Assembly: GCA_029820295.1 (NCBI GenBank)
Contig: JALGVA010000030.1
Coordinates: forward strand, 1 to 64,000
Reading direction: 5' to 3'
DNA: 64,000 nt
From: Candidatus Zipacnadia bacterium
Lineage (GTDB): Bacteria; Armatimonadota; Zipacnadia; Zipacnadales; UBA5352
In this document: in pieces, positions 54,143-63,676 of the stretch
Position numbering within the stretch: position 1 is the stretch's first letter
How the letters are laid out: each line of letters begins with the position of its first letter
Notes under the pieces: generated by a model
What the model saw: the letters and a program-made list of their open reading frames with translations, nothing else
The model's database searches: none
Told to the model about the DNA's origin: nothing
Position numbers and translations under genes: made by a program

Positions 54143-55129
54143 CTATCCGCGCGAGAGGATCAGCAGGTCGAGCACGTGCCCGCGGCCATCGGTGAGCATA
54201 TCGCCCAGCGTCGCCTCCTCCGCGAAGCCTGCACCGGCCAGCGCCGCGAGCTTGCCCACCGACGCGGAGTCGGCGAAGGCCAGCGTCCGCTCGCCCAGCG
54301 GGATGTCGATCGCCTCTGCCAGCAGCCCGGCATGTTCGACGAAGTTGGGATGCACGAACATGTCGAGCACCAGCGGCGCTCCGGGGAAGCTGCGCAGCCG
54401 CCCGAGGAGCGCATAGCCCATCACGGCACCATCGTCCGCCGCGAGCACTTTGAAGTCCATCAGCCGCCCCTCGCCCAGCGCCCTGCGCACGCGCAGGTAG
54501 GTGCCCTCGAAGCCGGCAAAGCCGTAGATGCCCAGCCAGACGCTGCGCAGGTACCAGCCGGTGTCCACCCACGACAGCGCCTCCAGCGGCGCCCAGTCGC
54601 CCCAGGTGGTCTCGCGCGCCGTGACTGGCCGACGCGCGAACTGCTTCTGCCAGAACTCCTCCTCCAGCACCCACGCCATGGCGCCGGTCTCGCGGTAGCC
54701 TTCGAAGCCCCATGAGGCGTAAATGTGATAGGGCGGCGAGTCGTAGCCGGTGTGCAGGAACATGGCGCGGCCGTTGCGCGCGCGGAAGTCCTCGGTCAGC
54801 GCCCCCATCAGCCGCGAGCAGATGCCCTTGCGCCGATGCTCAGGCGGGGTGAAGACATGGCCGAGGATGCCGATGGGTGGGTCCATCGACTCGGTGGTCA
54901 TGATGTTGCCGACCACCTCACCGGTCTCGAGCACGCCGAGGTAGTAGTGCTGGGCGCACTCGCCGAGGCCCTCATCGAGCGCCAGATCCATCTGCCAGAG
55001 CCACGGCTCGCCCTTGTGGCCCAGGAAGGGCAGGATGCGGTCCTTCCACTCGGGCGCGGGCGCGCTCACGCGCACGATGCGCATGGCCTCCCCGGACTTG
55101 AGTTCCACCTCGCACAGGTGCTCCTGCAT
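54143..55129 (-). CDS. GNAT family N-acetyltransferase
   Basis: HVFTPPEHRRKGICSRLMGALTEDFRARNGRAMFLHTGYDSPPYHIYASWGF. Confidence 0.82.
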   Translation of the reverse strand: MQEHLCEVELKSGEAMRIVRVSAPAPEWKDRILPFLGHKGEPWLWQMDLALDEGLGECAQHYYLGVLETGEVVGNIMTTESMDPPIGILGHVFTPPEHRRKGICSRLMGALTEDFRARNGRAMFLHTGYDSPPYHIYASWGFEGYRETGAMAWVLEEEFWQKQFARRPVTARETTWGDWAPLEALSWVDTGWYLRSVWLGIYGFAGFEGTYLRVRRALGEGRLMDFKVLAADDGAVMGYALLGRLRSFPGAPLVLDMFVHPNFVEHAGLLAEAIDIPLGERTLAFADSASVGKLAALAGAGFAEEATLGDMLTDGRGHVLDLLILSRG

Positions 55130-55152
55130 GGTGGTGTCTCCTTCCAACGACG

Positions 55153-55171
55153 TGCAGGCGAGGCGCCTGCA
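55153..55171. repeat. Short intergenic hairpin
   Basis: TGCAGGCG-AGG-CGCCTGCA perfect 8-bp stem. Confidence 0.45.
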
Positions 55172-55199
55172 TTACGGATGCGTTGCCCGGACCTCGCGG

Positions 55200-56264
55200 C
55201 TACCCTTCCGCCTCACGGGCCTTGCCGTCGGTCGTTGTCCTTGTGCCCATGGCGCCCTCGCCGGGGGGCGGCGCGGCGCGCCGCGACTCTAGGTCGTCTT
55301 GCCGCTGCGCCCAAGCGATGTGAAATGTCCGGAAGATGGCGTCAGTGAGGTACCTCGCGTGCTCACAAAAGGAGCGATGCAGAAGCCAGACCACAAGCAC
55401 AGTCGCCCCAGCGATCAAGACAGCATCCAGTCCCCCGCACAGGACTGCAACAAGCGACACCAGTACGCACAGGGCGAGTGCGGCTGCCAGCACGAACTTC
55501 GTGACGCGCTGGGGCACCGCACATATGGCGGCCCACAGCACCGCTGTGATGGGGAGCATCCAAGCGGGGGCCGCCCACCGGGCGGCCAGAGCGACAAGCG
55601 CCACGCCTGAGACCAGTGCGGGCAACACCGCATTCTGAGCAGCATCCATGCACTGCCAGTGGTACATCAAGTCCCTGCGGAGGTCATTCCTGTCCGACGC
55701 AAACACGTAGTCCCGCAGTGTGTCACTGGCATACCGGATATTGTCAGCGGCCTTCTTCTGCTCGGCGCAGAGATGGCGCTGACTGACCAGCCACCACCAC
55801 AGGAAGGCGTCTACGTCCCTGCGGACAGGATTGCTTCCCAGCCTGTCATGGACGCCCAAGGAGCCGGGTATCTGCCTCAAGCTCCAGTCCAGTCCGCCCT
55901 TCCAGTCGAGCCCAGTCAGAGAGACCAGTGCCCCCTCAAGCTCGGGCACACGGGGGGAGTGGAGCCTCTCGGGCACATCAGGGAGCACATAGCGGTTGTG
56001 AACCTCTACGGCAGTGATCCACTTACGGTAGTCCCGGTACAGCCAACGCGCCAGGCGCCGTCCGACCTGACCCAGGCTGTAGGCGACGACGAAGAAGACG
56101 AGCGCGAATGTTGCTCCCAGTTTCTCGTCCCCGCTCAGAAGCGAGGTCAGCCATTCGCCGACCGGCTTCGGAGCGCCGAGGATCACGTACACCCACAGCC
56201 CAAGCGCGACCGTCCACCATACCCCGGACAGCATCAGCTCGAAGACCATGCCAGCGAAGTTCAT
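55200..56264 (-). CDS. Multi-pass membrane protein of unknown function
   Basis: 354-aa ORF with several hydrophobic segments (VWWTVALGLWVYVILG, TFALVFFVVAYSLG, MLPITAVLWAAICAV, FVLAAALALCVLVSLVAVLCGG). Confidence 0.7.
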   Translation of the reverse strand: MNFAGMVFELMLSGVWWTVALGLWVYVILGAPKPVGEWLTSLLSGDEKLGATFALVFFVVAYSLGQVGRRLARWLYRDYRKWITAVEVHNRYVLPDVPERLHSPRVPELEGALVSLTGLDWKGGLDWSLRQIPGSLGVHDRLGSNPVRRDVDAFLWWWLVSQRHLCAEQKKAADNIRYASDTLRDYVFASDRNDLRRDLMYHWQCMDAAQNAVLPALVSGVALVALAARWAAPAWMLPITAVLWAAICAVPQRVTKFVLAAALALCVLVSLVAVLCGGLDAVLIAGATVLVVWLLHRSFCEHARYLTDAIFRTFHIAWAQRQDDLESRRAAPPPGEGAMGTRTTTDGKAREAEG

Positions 56265-56325
56265 GACGGCTCACCCCCGTCCACACAGCCACGACCGGTC
56301 TGCTGTGCATCGAACGACAACGGCC

Positions 56326-56347
56326 GGGCGCGAGCGTAGTCGCGCCC
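56326..56347. repeat. Intergenic palindrome
   Basis: GGGCGCGA-GCGTAG-TCGCGCCC. Confidence 0.4.
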
Positions 56348-56407
56348 CTCCAAACGGCAACAGCCCACGGCACAGGCCAGCACGGGGGCCGGCCTCTCCA
56401 ACGACGC

Positions 56408-57676
56408 TCACGCCAGCGGGTCCCGGATCTCGATGCCCCCACCGCCCAGGAAGGCGGTCACCGGGCTGCCCCGGCCGGCGCGGGTGTGCGCCAGGTTCGC
56501 GTCGGCCACCTGCTGCGCGGCGTCCACCAGCGCCACCGTCGGGCGTTGCGAGGCCGCGGTCGGATACTCGGGCGCAAGCTCGTCGAGATCCGCGCCCATG
56601 AACCGTCGACGCATAATCGCCGAGAAGCCCGCGGTCAGGCTGTCCTTGCCGTAGCCCTTCATCTCGTCGAAGCGCTCATAGGCGGGCGTGCGGCCGTTGA
56701 AGAACGGGTTCGTGGTCCGCGAGCCCTCGCCGGTGATGCAGTAGCGCAGGCCACGGTCCTGCTGATCCATGAACGCCGAGCCGCGCGTGCAGAAGACCTT
56801 GATCTCCTGGTTGACCGGCCCCTCGAAGTCCGCGGGGTTGATCCACGCGTTGACGTAGAGCGCCTCCATCCCCGAGTCGTAGGTGACCTTGACCTGGATC
56901 GAGTCAAAGGTGTCGATGGGCCGCGCCTCGCCACTCTCCGGGTCGGTCCAGCTCGCCAGCAGGTTCTTCTGCCCGGTGGCATGCACCGAGACCGGCCGCA
57001 CGCCCAGGTAGTGATGCACCACGTCGGTCCAGTGGCAGCCCACGTAGCTGAACGGGTTGGAGCGCGCCGCCCACTTGAAGACTTCGGTCGAGACCTCCAG
57101 CGGCTCCTCGAGCACCGCGCGCACGTAGTTCACCTCGCCCATGCGCGGCAGCAGGTCGCGGAAGAGCTTCACGTTCATCGGGTCGTAGCGCTTGTGCATG
57201 TCGCACGAGACGATGCGTTCGGCGGCATCCGCGGCGGCGATGATCTCGTCCGCCTGCGCAAGCTGCAGGCACAGCGGTTTCTCGGTGATCACGTCGAGGC
57301 CCTCCGCCAGCGCATGCACAATCGGCGGGTAGTGGAGGTCGTCCGGCGTGGCCACGATGAGCACGTCCGGCTGCGCCTCCTCGGTGATCTCCTCCCAGAC
57401 GCAGTCGCCGTAGAACGGCCGCACGCCGCTGGACGGCACGCCCTCGCGGTACCACTCGCAGATCCTCTCGGCGGTGCCGCGCCGGGGCGAGTGAGTCCCG
57501 ATGGCGACGAACTCGACGGCAACGTCGGCGACCTCGCGTGCCAGGCGCCCCTGACCGATGTCACCCAGGTAGGGCGCGATGCCGTAGCGCTCGAAGTCCA
57601 TGAGGGCGCTGCCGATGACCTCGTCGAAGAACATGCCGCCGCCCACGACGGCGACGCGCAGGGTGCGCTCTGCCAT
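56408..57676 (-). CDS. Gfo/Idh/MocA family oxidoreductase
   Basis: LRVAVVGGGMFFDEVIG, LIVATPDDLHYPPIVHALAEGLDVITEKPLCLQL. Confidence 0.9.
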   Translation of the reverse strand: MAERTLRVAVVGGGMFFDEVIGSALMDFERYGIAPYLGDIGQGRLAREVADVAVEFVAIGTHSPRRGTAERICEWYREGVPSSGVRPFYGDCVWEEITEEAQPDVLIVATPDDLHYPPIVHALAEGLDVITEKPLCLQLAQADEIIAAADAAERIVSCDMHKRYDPMNVKLFRDLLPRMGEVNYVRAVLEEPLEVSTEVFKWAARSNPFSYVGCHWTDVVHHYLGVRPVSVHATGQKNLLASWTDPESGEARPIDTFDSIQVKVTYDSGMEALYVNAWINPADFEGPVNQEIKVFCTRGSAFMDQQDRGLRYCITGEGSRTTNPFFNGRTPAYERFDEMKGYGKDSLTAGFSAIMRRRFMGADLDELAPEYPTAASQRPTVALVDAAQQVADANLAHTRAGRGSPVTAFLGGGGIEIRDPLA

Positions 57677-57819
57677 GATGCTCCCTCCCACTGCGGGCTG
57701 AATCCCGCTGAGCGATTCGCCACGCGCGGCGCGTGCGCCTCCTCACCGCCGACGGAGGCCCGGAGCCCGTGCCGGCGAACCTCCACGCCGACCGGCAGCG
57801 ACGCGCGGAGGTGTGTCCC

Positions 57820-60180
57820 ATGCGCCTGACCGACGAGCAGATCAGCAACTTCCTGATGCGGCACGACATGCATTGGGAGGTCGCGCCCGAGCAGTGGAAT
57901 ACCGGCATCCCGCTGGGCAACGGCCACATCGGCGCGCTCATCTGGGGCGACGGCGATCCGCTCAAGATCACCCTCGACAAGTACGACTGCTGGGAGCTGC
58001 GCGAGCAGGTGCCCGACCCGGAGGTCTTCAGCTACGCGCACCTGCGGGAGCTGGTCGAGGCGGGTGAGGAGGAGCGGTGCGACTGGGACCTCAACCGCGC
58101 CTGGCGCCTCGACGAGAAGCCCCGCCCGACGCGCCTGCCCATGCCACGCGTCGAGATATACCTCCCCAACGCAGATGGCTTTCAGGCGCGCCTCGACCTG
58201 GCCACAGCGGAAGCCAACGGCAGCATCGGCTACTTCGGGGACTCCTGGGAGGAGGGCGGAGAGTTCGACGGCACTGAGGCACTGGTCGACTGGTCCGCGT
58301 GGATCGCCGACAGCGCCAACCTGCTGGTCATCTCGCTGAACGGCTCGGATCTCTTCGAGGCGCGAGACGTCGACATAGACGTCGGCCTCAACCACCTCGA
58401 CGACAACGCCCGCGAGCTGCTCGCCGCCTGGGGCTATGAGGAGCCCGAGCGCGGTTACGACGACGGCGCGCGCTGGCTGCGCCTGCGCTTCCCGGCCGGC
58501 GGCGAGTACGTGGTCGCCTGGCAGGTGCACGAGGTGCAGCGCCGCGACTTCCTGGTCGCCATCGCCGTGCTCAGCCACAACGACGCGGACGATCCGCTGG
58601 CCGAGGCGCTGCGGCTGGTGCACGAGGCCCCGAAGCACCGTCAGGAGCTGTGGGCTGAGCACGTAGCGTGGTGGCGGGAGTGGTGGCGCGCGTGCTGGCT
58701 GACCATCCCCGATCCGTGGCTGGAGAACCTGTTCTACGTCGAGATGTACAAGCTCGGCTGCTGCTCGCGGCCGGGCGGGCTGCCGATCACCCTGCAGGGC
58801 ATCTGGACCGCGGACGGGGTGATGCCGCCGTGGTCGGGCGACTACCATCTCGACATGAACGTGCAGGAGAGTTACTGGCCGGTCTACGCCTCGAACCACC
58901 TCGACGCCGGCCGGCCACTCTACGACACCTTCAGCAGGTGCCTGCCGCGCTGGCGCGAGGACTGCCGCGGCTTCTTCGGCTTCGACGGCATCTGGAGCGG
59001 CTGCGCCATCGCCTACGACGGCGCGCACGTGCACGGCTACCACGGCGTCGAGTTCTGGCCGGGCAACGCCGCGTGGCTGGCGCACCACTACTGGCTGCAC
59101 TGGCTCTACTCGCGCGATGAGCAGTTCCTGCGCGAACACGCCCTGCCCATCATGCGCGGGGCGATGCAGACCTACATGAACCTGCTGGAAGAGGGCGATG
59201 ACGGGCGGCTGCACATCCCGCTGGGCTACTCGCCCGAGTGGGGCGAGGGCAGCATCGCGCGTTACGCCCCCGACCCCAACTGCGACCTCGCGCTCATCCG
59301 CTGGCTGGGGCAGTCGCTGATAGCGGTTGCGGCCGACGCCCCGGACGCCCCGCGCTGGCGGGAGACGGTCGAGCGCCTGGTGGACTACCCGGTCGCCGAC
59401 GGGGGGCTGATGGTCACCGCGCGCGATCCGCTCTTTGAGTCACACCGCCACCACTCGCACCTGATGGCCATCTATCCGCTGGGTGTGCTGACCGTCGAGC
59501 AGGGCGACGCCGAGCGCGCGCTCATCGGCGCCTCGATCACGCGGCTGATCCGCGAGGGCCACGGGCGCTGGACGGGCTGGTCCTGGCCATGGGCGTCACT
59601 GATCGCTTCGCGCACGGGGCTGGGCAACATGGCATACGAGATGCTGCGCCAGTACCGCGCCTTCGTGACCGCCAACAGCTTCCACATCAACGGCGATCCG
59701 CGCATCTTCGGCCTGTCGCACGCGCGCTACTCGCCGATGACCCTGGAGGCGGGCTTCGCCGCGGCCGCGGCGATCATGGAGACGCTGCTGCAGAGCTGGG
59801 ATGACGTGATCCGCGTCTTCCCGACAGTCCCGGACTGCTGGGGAGATGCGCAGTTCGAGGACCTGCGCGCGCAGGGCGCCTTCCTGGTGAGCGCGCGCCT
59901 GGAGCGCGGCGAGGTGTCGTGGGTGCGCATCCGCAGCGAGGTCGGTGGGACCTGCCGGTTGCGCAACCCGTGGCCGGGCCAGGACGTGACCGTGCAGCGG
60001 CTCGAGGATCGCCGGCAGATGTCAGGCGACACGCTCACGTGGGAGACCGAGCCGGATGCGGAGTACGCGGTCTTCCGCTCGGACGCGCCGCCGGCGGGCG
60101 AGGAGATGCGGCCGGCCGTCACGCAGGCCGATCCGGAGCGCAGCCACTGGTTCGGCGTCAACCGCGTGCCGCGGTTCTGA
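57820..60180 (+). CDS. Glycoside hydrolase, GH95 (alpha-L-fucosidase)-like
   Basis: EQWNTGIPLGNGHIGALIWGD, LQGIWTADGVMPPWSGDYHLDMNVQESYWP, HRHHSHLMAIYPL, RWTGWSWPWASLIASRTG. Confidence 0.87.
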   Translation: MRLTDEQISNFLMRHDMHWEVAPEQWNTGIPLGNGHIGALIWGDGDPLKITLDKYDCWELREQVPDPEVFSYAHLRELVEAGEEERCDWDLNRAWRLDEKPRPTRLPMPRVEIYLPNADGFQARLDLATAEANGSIGYFGDSWEEGGEFDGTEALVDWSAWIADSANLLVISLNGSDLFEARDVDIDVGLNHLDDNARELLAAWGYEEPERGYDDGARWLRLRFPAGGEYVVAWQVHEVQRRDFLVAIAVLSHNDADDPLAEALRLVHEAPKHRQELWAEHVAWWREWWRACWLTIPDPWLENLFYVEMYKLGCCSRPGGLPITLQGIWTADGVMPPWSGDYHLDMNVQESYWPVYASNHLDAGRPLYDTFSRCLPRWREDCRGFFGFDGIWSGCAIAYDGAHVHGYHGVEFWPGNAAWLAHHYWLHWLYSRDEQFLREHALPIMRGAMQTYMNLLEEGDDGRLHIPLGYSPEWGEGSIARYAPDPNCDLALIRWLGQSLIAVAADAPDAPRWRETVERLVDYPVADGGLMVTARDPLFESHRHHSHLMAIYPLGVLTVEQGDAERALIGASITRLIREGHGRWTGWSWPWASLIASRTGLGNMAYEMLRQYRAFVTANSFHINGDPRIFGLSHARYSPMTLEAGFAAAAAIMETLLQSWDDVIRVFPTVPDCWGDAQFEDLRAQGAFLVSARLERGEVSWVRIRSEVGGTCRLRNPWPGQDVTVQRLEDRRQMSGDTLTWETEPDAEYAVFRSDAPPAGEEMRPAVTQADPERSHWFGVNRVPRF

Positions 60181-60200
60181 GCGCGCCGCGGCAGACGTGA

Positions 60201-60230
60201 AGCGGGCCGGGCGATGTCGCCCGGCCCGCT
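60201..60230. terminator. Bidirectional hairpin terminator between convergent genes
   Basis: AGCGGGCCGGGCGA-TG-TCGCCCGGCCCGCT perfect 14-bp stem. Confidence 0.65.
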
Positions 60231-60255
60231 GCCTTGCCGTCGGTTCCTGCGCGCG

Positions 60256-60939
60256 TCAGTCGCCGGCGATGGTGGTCCACATGCCGGGCTGGCTGTGGCC
60301 GAGCCACTTGGCATGCCCGTCGCAGAACGCGGAGTTGAAGCCGTCGTTGTGCCGCAGGGCAACGCGGCAGTAGCCGCCGGTGCCCAGATCCGTGACACCG
60401 TTGGGGCCGGAGATGGTGAAGCTCCGCGAGCCCCCGCTGTAGATCTCGGCGGTCGTGGAGTCGCAGAACAGGATGGTGCCGGTGGCGTCCTGCAGAAGCG
60501 CCAGGGAGTTCCCGGAGATGCGCGAGAACGACACGCCATCATCGCGGGTGGTGATGGCATTCAGGGCGTACGAACAGATGAGCGGGTTGGGGCATGGCGG
60601 GGGCGGGCGCAGGTAGGTGTAGGCCCAGCTCCCGGACGGGCACTCCAGTATCTGGTAGTTGGCCATGTAGGGCTGGAGCATATCCCCCCACCACCACAGG
60701 TAGCGGTTGGGGCCCATGTAGTAGTACCGGTAGTACCAGACCATCTTCTCATCGTAGTCCTGCGCGTAAGCCATGGCGGCGAGACCGGCTTGCTTCAAAT
60801 TGCTGAGACATGACGTCTGCCGCGCCTTCTCCCGGGCCTTGGCGAACACCGGGAAGAGGATGGCGGCCAGAATCGCGATAATCGCGATCACAACCAGCAG
60901 CTCGATCAGTGTGAATCCGAGGCGTTTCACGGGCCTCAT
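60256..60939 (-). CDS. Prepilin-type N-terminal methylation / DUF1559-like (H-X9-DG) protein
   Basis: [45 protein letters not shown]-terminal [32 protein letters not shown]. Confidence 0.92.
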   Translation of the reverse strand: MRPVKRLGFTLIELLVVIAIIAILAAILFPVFAKAREKARQTSCLSNLKQAGLAAMAYAQDYDEKMVWYYRYYYMGPNRYLWWWGDMLQPYMANYQILECPSGSWAYTYLRPPPPCPNPLICSYALNAITTRDDGVSFSRISGNSLALLQDATGTILFCDSTTAEIYSGGSRSFTISGPNGVTDLGTGGYCRVALRHNDGFNSAFCDGHAKWLGHSQPGMWTTIAGD

Positions 60940-61027
60940 CTCCCTGCGCGGCATGATCCGTGCTGTCCGCTGACGCTTCGGGATTTCGCCACGACTCCTT
61001 AAGCCACCTCCTCCCCCCAGAGAAAAT

Positions 61028-61379
61028 CTATGCATTGCCCACATCTCGGCGACACGGCGACGATCCGTATACGCCGTTGTTGTGGGCCGTACGGAGGGGC
61101 TGCTCCGAGGGGCGGCTGCGCAGCAGCCGTAACGAGGAGTGCGAGGGGCAGAGCGGAGCGATGCCCCTCGCTGCTTCCATGCCGGCCCGGCCGCTCTTCG
61201 TCCCGCGCAGGGTCCGAACGGCGGGCCGGGATCGAGCCTGACGCCTGCGCAGCGCAGCCTGAACCAATCGCACTACACTCTTGACATACACAGTCCGTAC
61301 GAGTCGCGCCAACGCCATCGGCGTGCGCGCGCACCCTCGGCGACAACCACGCCCGCGCCGAGATGCGGGTAATGCATAG
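61028..61379. repeat. 352-bp intergenic segment bounded by 24-bp inverted repeats
   Basis: CTATGCATTGCCCACATCTCGGCG (61028-61051) and its inverted copy CGCCGAGATGCGGGTAATGCATAG (61356-61379), 22/24 match. Confidence 0.6.
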
Positions 61380-61427
61380 CAGAGAGAAGTGGGGGAGCTC
61401 GCGATGTCCCCAAGAGCAGAACTGCAC

Positions 61428-61461
61428 AGCGGGCCGGGCGACGTCGCCCGACCCGCCCGCT
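61428..61461 (-). terminator. Hairpin downstream of second pilin-like gene
   Basis: GGGCCGGGCGA-CG-TCGCCCGACCC, near copy of the 60201-60230 hairpin. Confidence 0.55.
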
Positions 61462-61482
61462 TGGCGTCGCCACTGCACGCGG

Positions 61483-62142
61483 CTAGTCGCCGGCCAGCGT
61501 CGTCCACATGCCCGGCTGCGTGTCCTTGAGCCACTTGGCGTGACCATCCACGAAGGTGTAGTTCGCGCCATCGTTGTGCACTTCCGCCACGCGGTTGTAC
61601 GACGGCACCGTGGTGCACTCGGTGAACACCAGCGGGTCCGTGCTGCCGCTCCACGGTCCGAAGATCTCCGCGCTGGTCGAGTCGCAGAACGCGATGGTGC
61701 CGGCCGGGTCCTGCATCAGGGCCATGCGCCCGCCGGCCACGCGCTCGCAGCTCTGGCCCGCGCGGTTCTGGCTGATCGCAACGATAACGTAGCTGGCGGT
61801 GAAGTCGGGGTTGGAGTAGGTGTAGGTCCACTCGTGGCTGGGGCAGATCACAATCTGCCAGTTGGCCATGTAGGGCTGGAGCTGGAAGGGCCAGAAGCGC
61901 AGGCCATCCGGCCCGCCCGGGTAGTGATAGTGATAGGCGTAAGGGAAGCGCTCGTCGTAGTCCTGCGCGTACATCTGCGCCGCGGTGCCGATCTGCTTGA
62001 GGTTGCTGTTGCAGCTCGCCTGCCGCGCCTTCTCCCGGGCCTTCGCGAACACCGGGAACAGGATCGCGGCCAGAATCGCGATGATCGCGATCACGACCAG
62101 CAACTCGATCAGGGTGAAACCGGTCCGTCGCATTGCAGCCAT
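61483..62142 (-). CDS. Prepilin-type N-terminal methylation / DUF1559-like (H-X9-DG) protein, tandem paralog
   Basis: [79 protein letters not shown]. Confidence 0.92.
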   Translation of the reverse strand: MAAMRRTGFTLIELLVVIAIIAILAAILFPVFAKAREKARQASCNSNLKQIGTAAQMYAQDYDERFPYAYHYHYPGGPDGLRFWPFQLQPYMANWQIVICPSHEWTYTYSNPDFTASYVIVAISQNRAGQSCERVAGGRMALMQDPAGTIAFCDSTSAEIFGPWSGSTDPLVFTECTTVPSYNRVAEVHNDGANYTFVDGHAKWLKDTQPGMWTTLAGD

Positions 62143-62330
62143 CTCCCTCCGCGAATGGATCGTACGCGTATGCTGGGGACTTCGCGCAGACGCTTCAATC
62201 CTCCTTCAACGGCCTCGAGCACTTTCTTCGTCCGACCCGCGGACCTCGCAGACGGAGCGCGCCCCCTGCACGCGTCGCACACAGGCGGACGAAGGAGGCC
62301 CGCCGCGCGGGCGGGAATAGCCGCGGCGAC

Positions 62331-63620
62331 GTGCGACCATCACCGACCCGCGCGGAGGCGGCCGCCATAGACCTCGAAGACGTCGTGCAGCGCCTGGACA
62401 TCGTAGCAAGCCGCGAGGCGCTCGAAGCCGACTGGGCGCAGTCGCAGGCCGATGCACCCGACGGTCCACCATCGTTCCTCGATCCCGAGTACCTCGCCTA
62501 CGCCTGCGAGGTCGCCTGCGTGCCTGAGGAGTTCCGGCCCAACCTGCTGCGCGCCGCAGAGGTCGTCGGCCGCAATGACGCTGCGTGCGCCCTCATCTGG
62601 CACGCGCACTGGTGGATGTTCGAGAGCGACGACTTCCGCTTCGAACGCGTGCGCTCGTGGCCGCGCATGGTGGACGCCCTCGGCGAGGAGGGTGGGCTGT
62701 TCTACCTGCTGGCGCTGCTCTCAGGCGTGGACCACATGCGCGCCATCCATCGCGAGCACGACATCCCCGACGAGATCGTGCGCGACACCATGTCGCAGAT
62801 AGTGCTCTACCTCAACATGACCACCGAGAAGCAGGGCTTCGCCGAGGTCATCCCGCATCTGGCCGCGTGGCTGATGAACCACCTGCGCGGGGTCATCTAC
62901 AAGCTCGCGCGCCTGCAGTTCCAGTTCGGCGACTCGCGCTACCGCATCCGCGTCTTCCGCAACGACGCCACCGGACAGGTGGTGGCGCTGTCCGAGGACG
63001 GGGTGCGCTTCCGCGCCGACGGGCAGATACTGCGCGACGGCGACGACCCGACGGGCGCATGGACCGCGCACCTGAGCGCCGAGGGCGGTGTGGTCGAGGG
63101 CAGCCCGATCGTGCCGACGGGGCGCGCGCTCCGCCGGCACGTGGAGCTGCCCGCCGATGGCTGGCGGCAGGTGCTGGCGCCGGGCGACCCGGTGCTGCAC
63201 ATCCACATCCCCGGCGGCGAGCCGATGCACTACGACCGGTGCGGGCGCAGCTTCGAGATGGCACTCGAGTTCTTCCCCAGGCACTTCCCCGACTACCGCT
63301 TCAACGCGTTCATGTGCGGCTCGTGGATCCTGGACACCGCCATCCAGCAGTTCATGCCCGAGACCTCGAACCTGGTGCGCTTCCAGCGCGAGGTCTACCT
63401 CTTCCCGATCGGCCTGAGCGACACGAGCCTGCCGCGGGCGATCTTCGACGAGGTCCCCGAGGACCTGAGCCGCGCGCCACGCGACACGACGATGCAGCGG
63501 GGCTACCTCGACGCCATGCAGGCGGGCGGGCTGGTCACCGGTGGCGGCGGGCTGTTCCTGCTGCCCGAGGACGTGAATTGGGGCGCGCAGGTCTATCTGA
63601 GCCAGGAGATGCCGTGGTAG
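62331..63620 (+). CDS. Acyltransferase-like protein (DUF5596/NAT_N-type), start uncertain
   Basis: CGRSFEMALEFFPRHFPDYRFNAFMCGSWILDTAIQQFMPETSNLVRFQREVYLFP. Confidence 0.65.
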   Translation: MRPSPTRAEAAAIDLEDVVQRLDIVASREALEADWAQSQADAPDGPPSFLDPEYLAYACEVACVPEEFRPNLLRAAEVVGRNDAACALIWHAHWWMFESDDFRFERVRSWPRMVDALGEEGGLFYLLALLSGVDHMRAIHREHDIPDEIVRDTMSQIVLYLNMTTEKQGFAEVIPHLAAWLMNHLRGVIYKLARLQFQFGDSRYRIRVFRNDATGQVVALSEDGVRFRADGQILRDGDDPTGAWTAHLSAEGGVVEGSPIVPTGRALRRHVELPADGWRQVLAPGDPVLHIHIPGGEPMHYDRCGRSFEMALEFFPRHFPDYRFNAFMCGSWILDTAIQQFMPETSNLVRFQREVYLFPIGLSDTSLPRAIFDEVPEDLSRAPRDTTMQRGYLDAMQAGGLVTGGGGLFLLPEDVNWGAQVYLSQEMPW

Positions 63621-63627
63621 CGACGGC

Positions 63628-63646
63628 GTCGGGCCGGAAGCCCGAC
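63628..63646. repeat. Short REP-like hairpin upstream of purN
   Basis: GTCGGGC-CGGAA-GCCCGAC. Confidence 0.45.
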
Positions 63647-63676
63647 CTACGCAGTGATACGGAAGGGTGAGTGGCG

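Noticed and set aside
57289-59214. 641-aa minus-strand ORF
   Set aside because: Overlaps both the Gfo/Idh gene and the GH95-like gene out of frame.
61281-61310. TTGACA promoter on plus strand
   Set aside because: No acceptable -10 at 16-18 bp and no gene immediately downstream on that strand.
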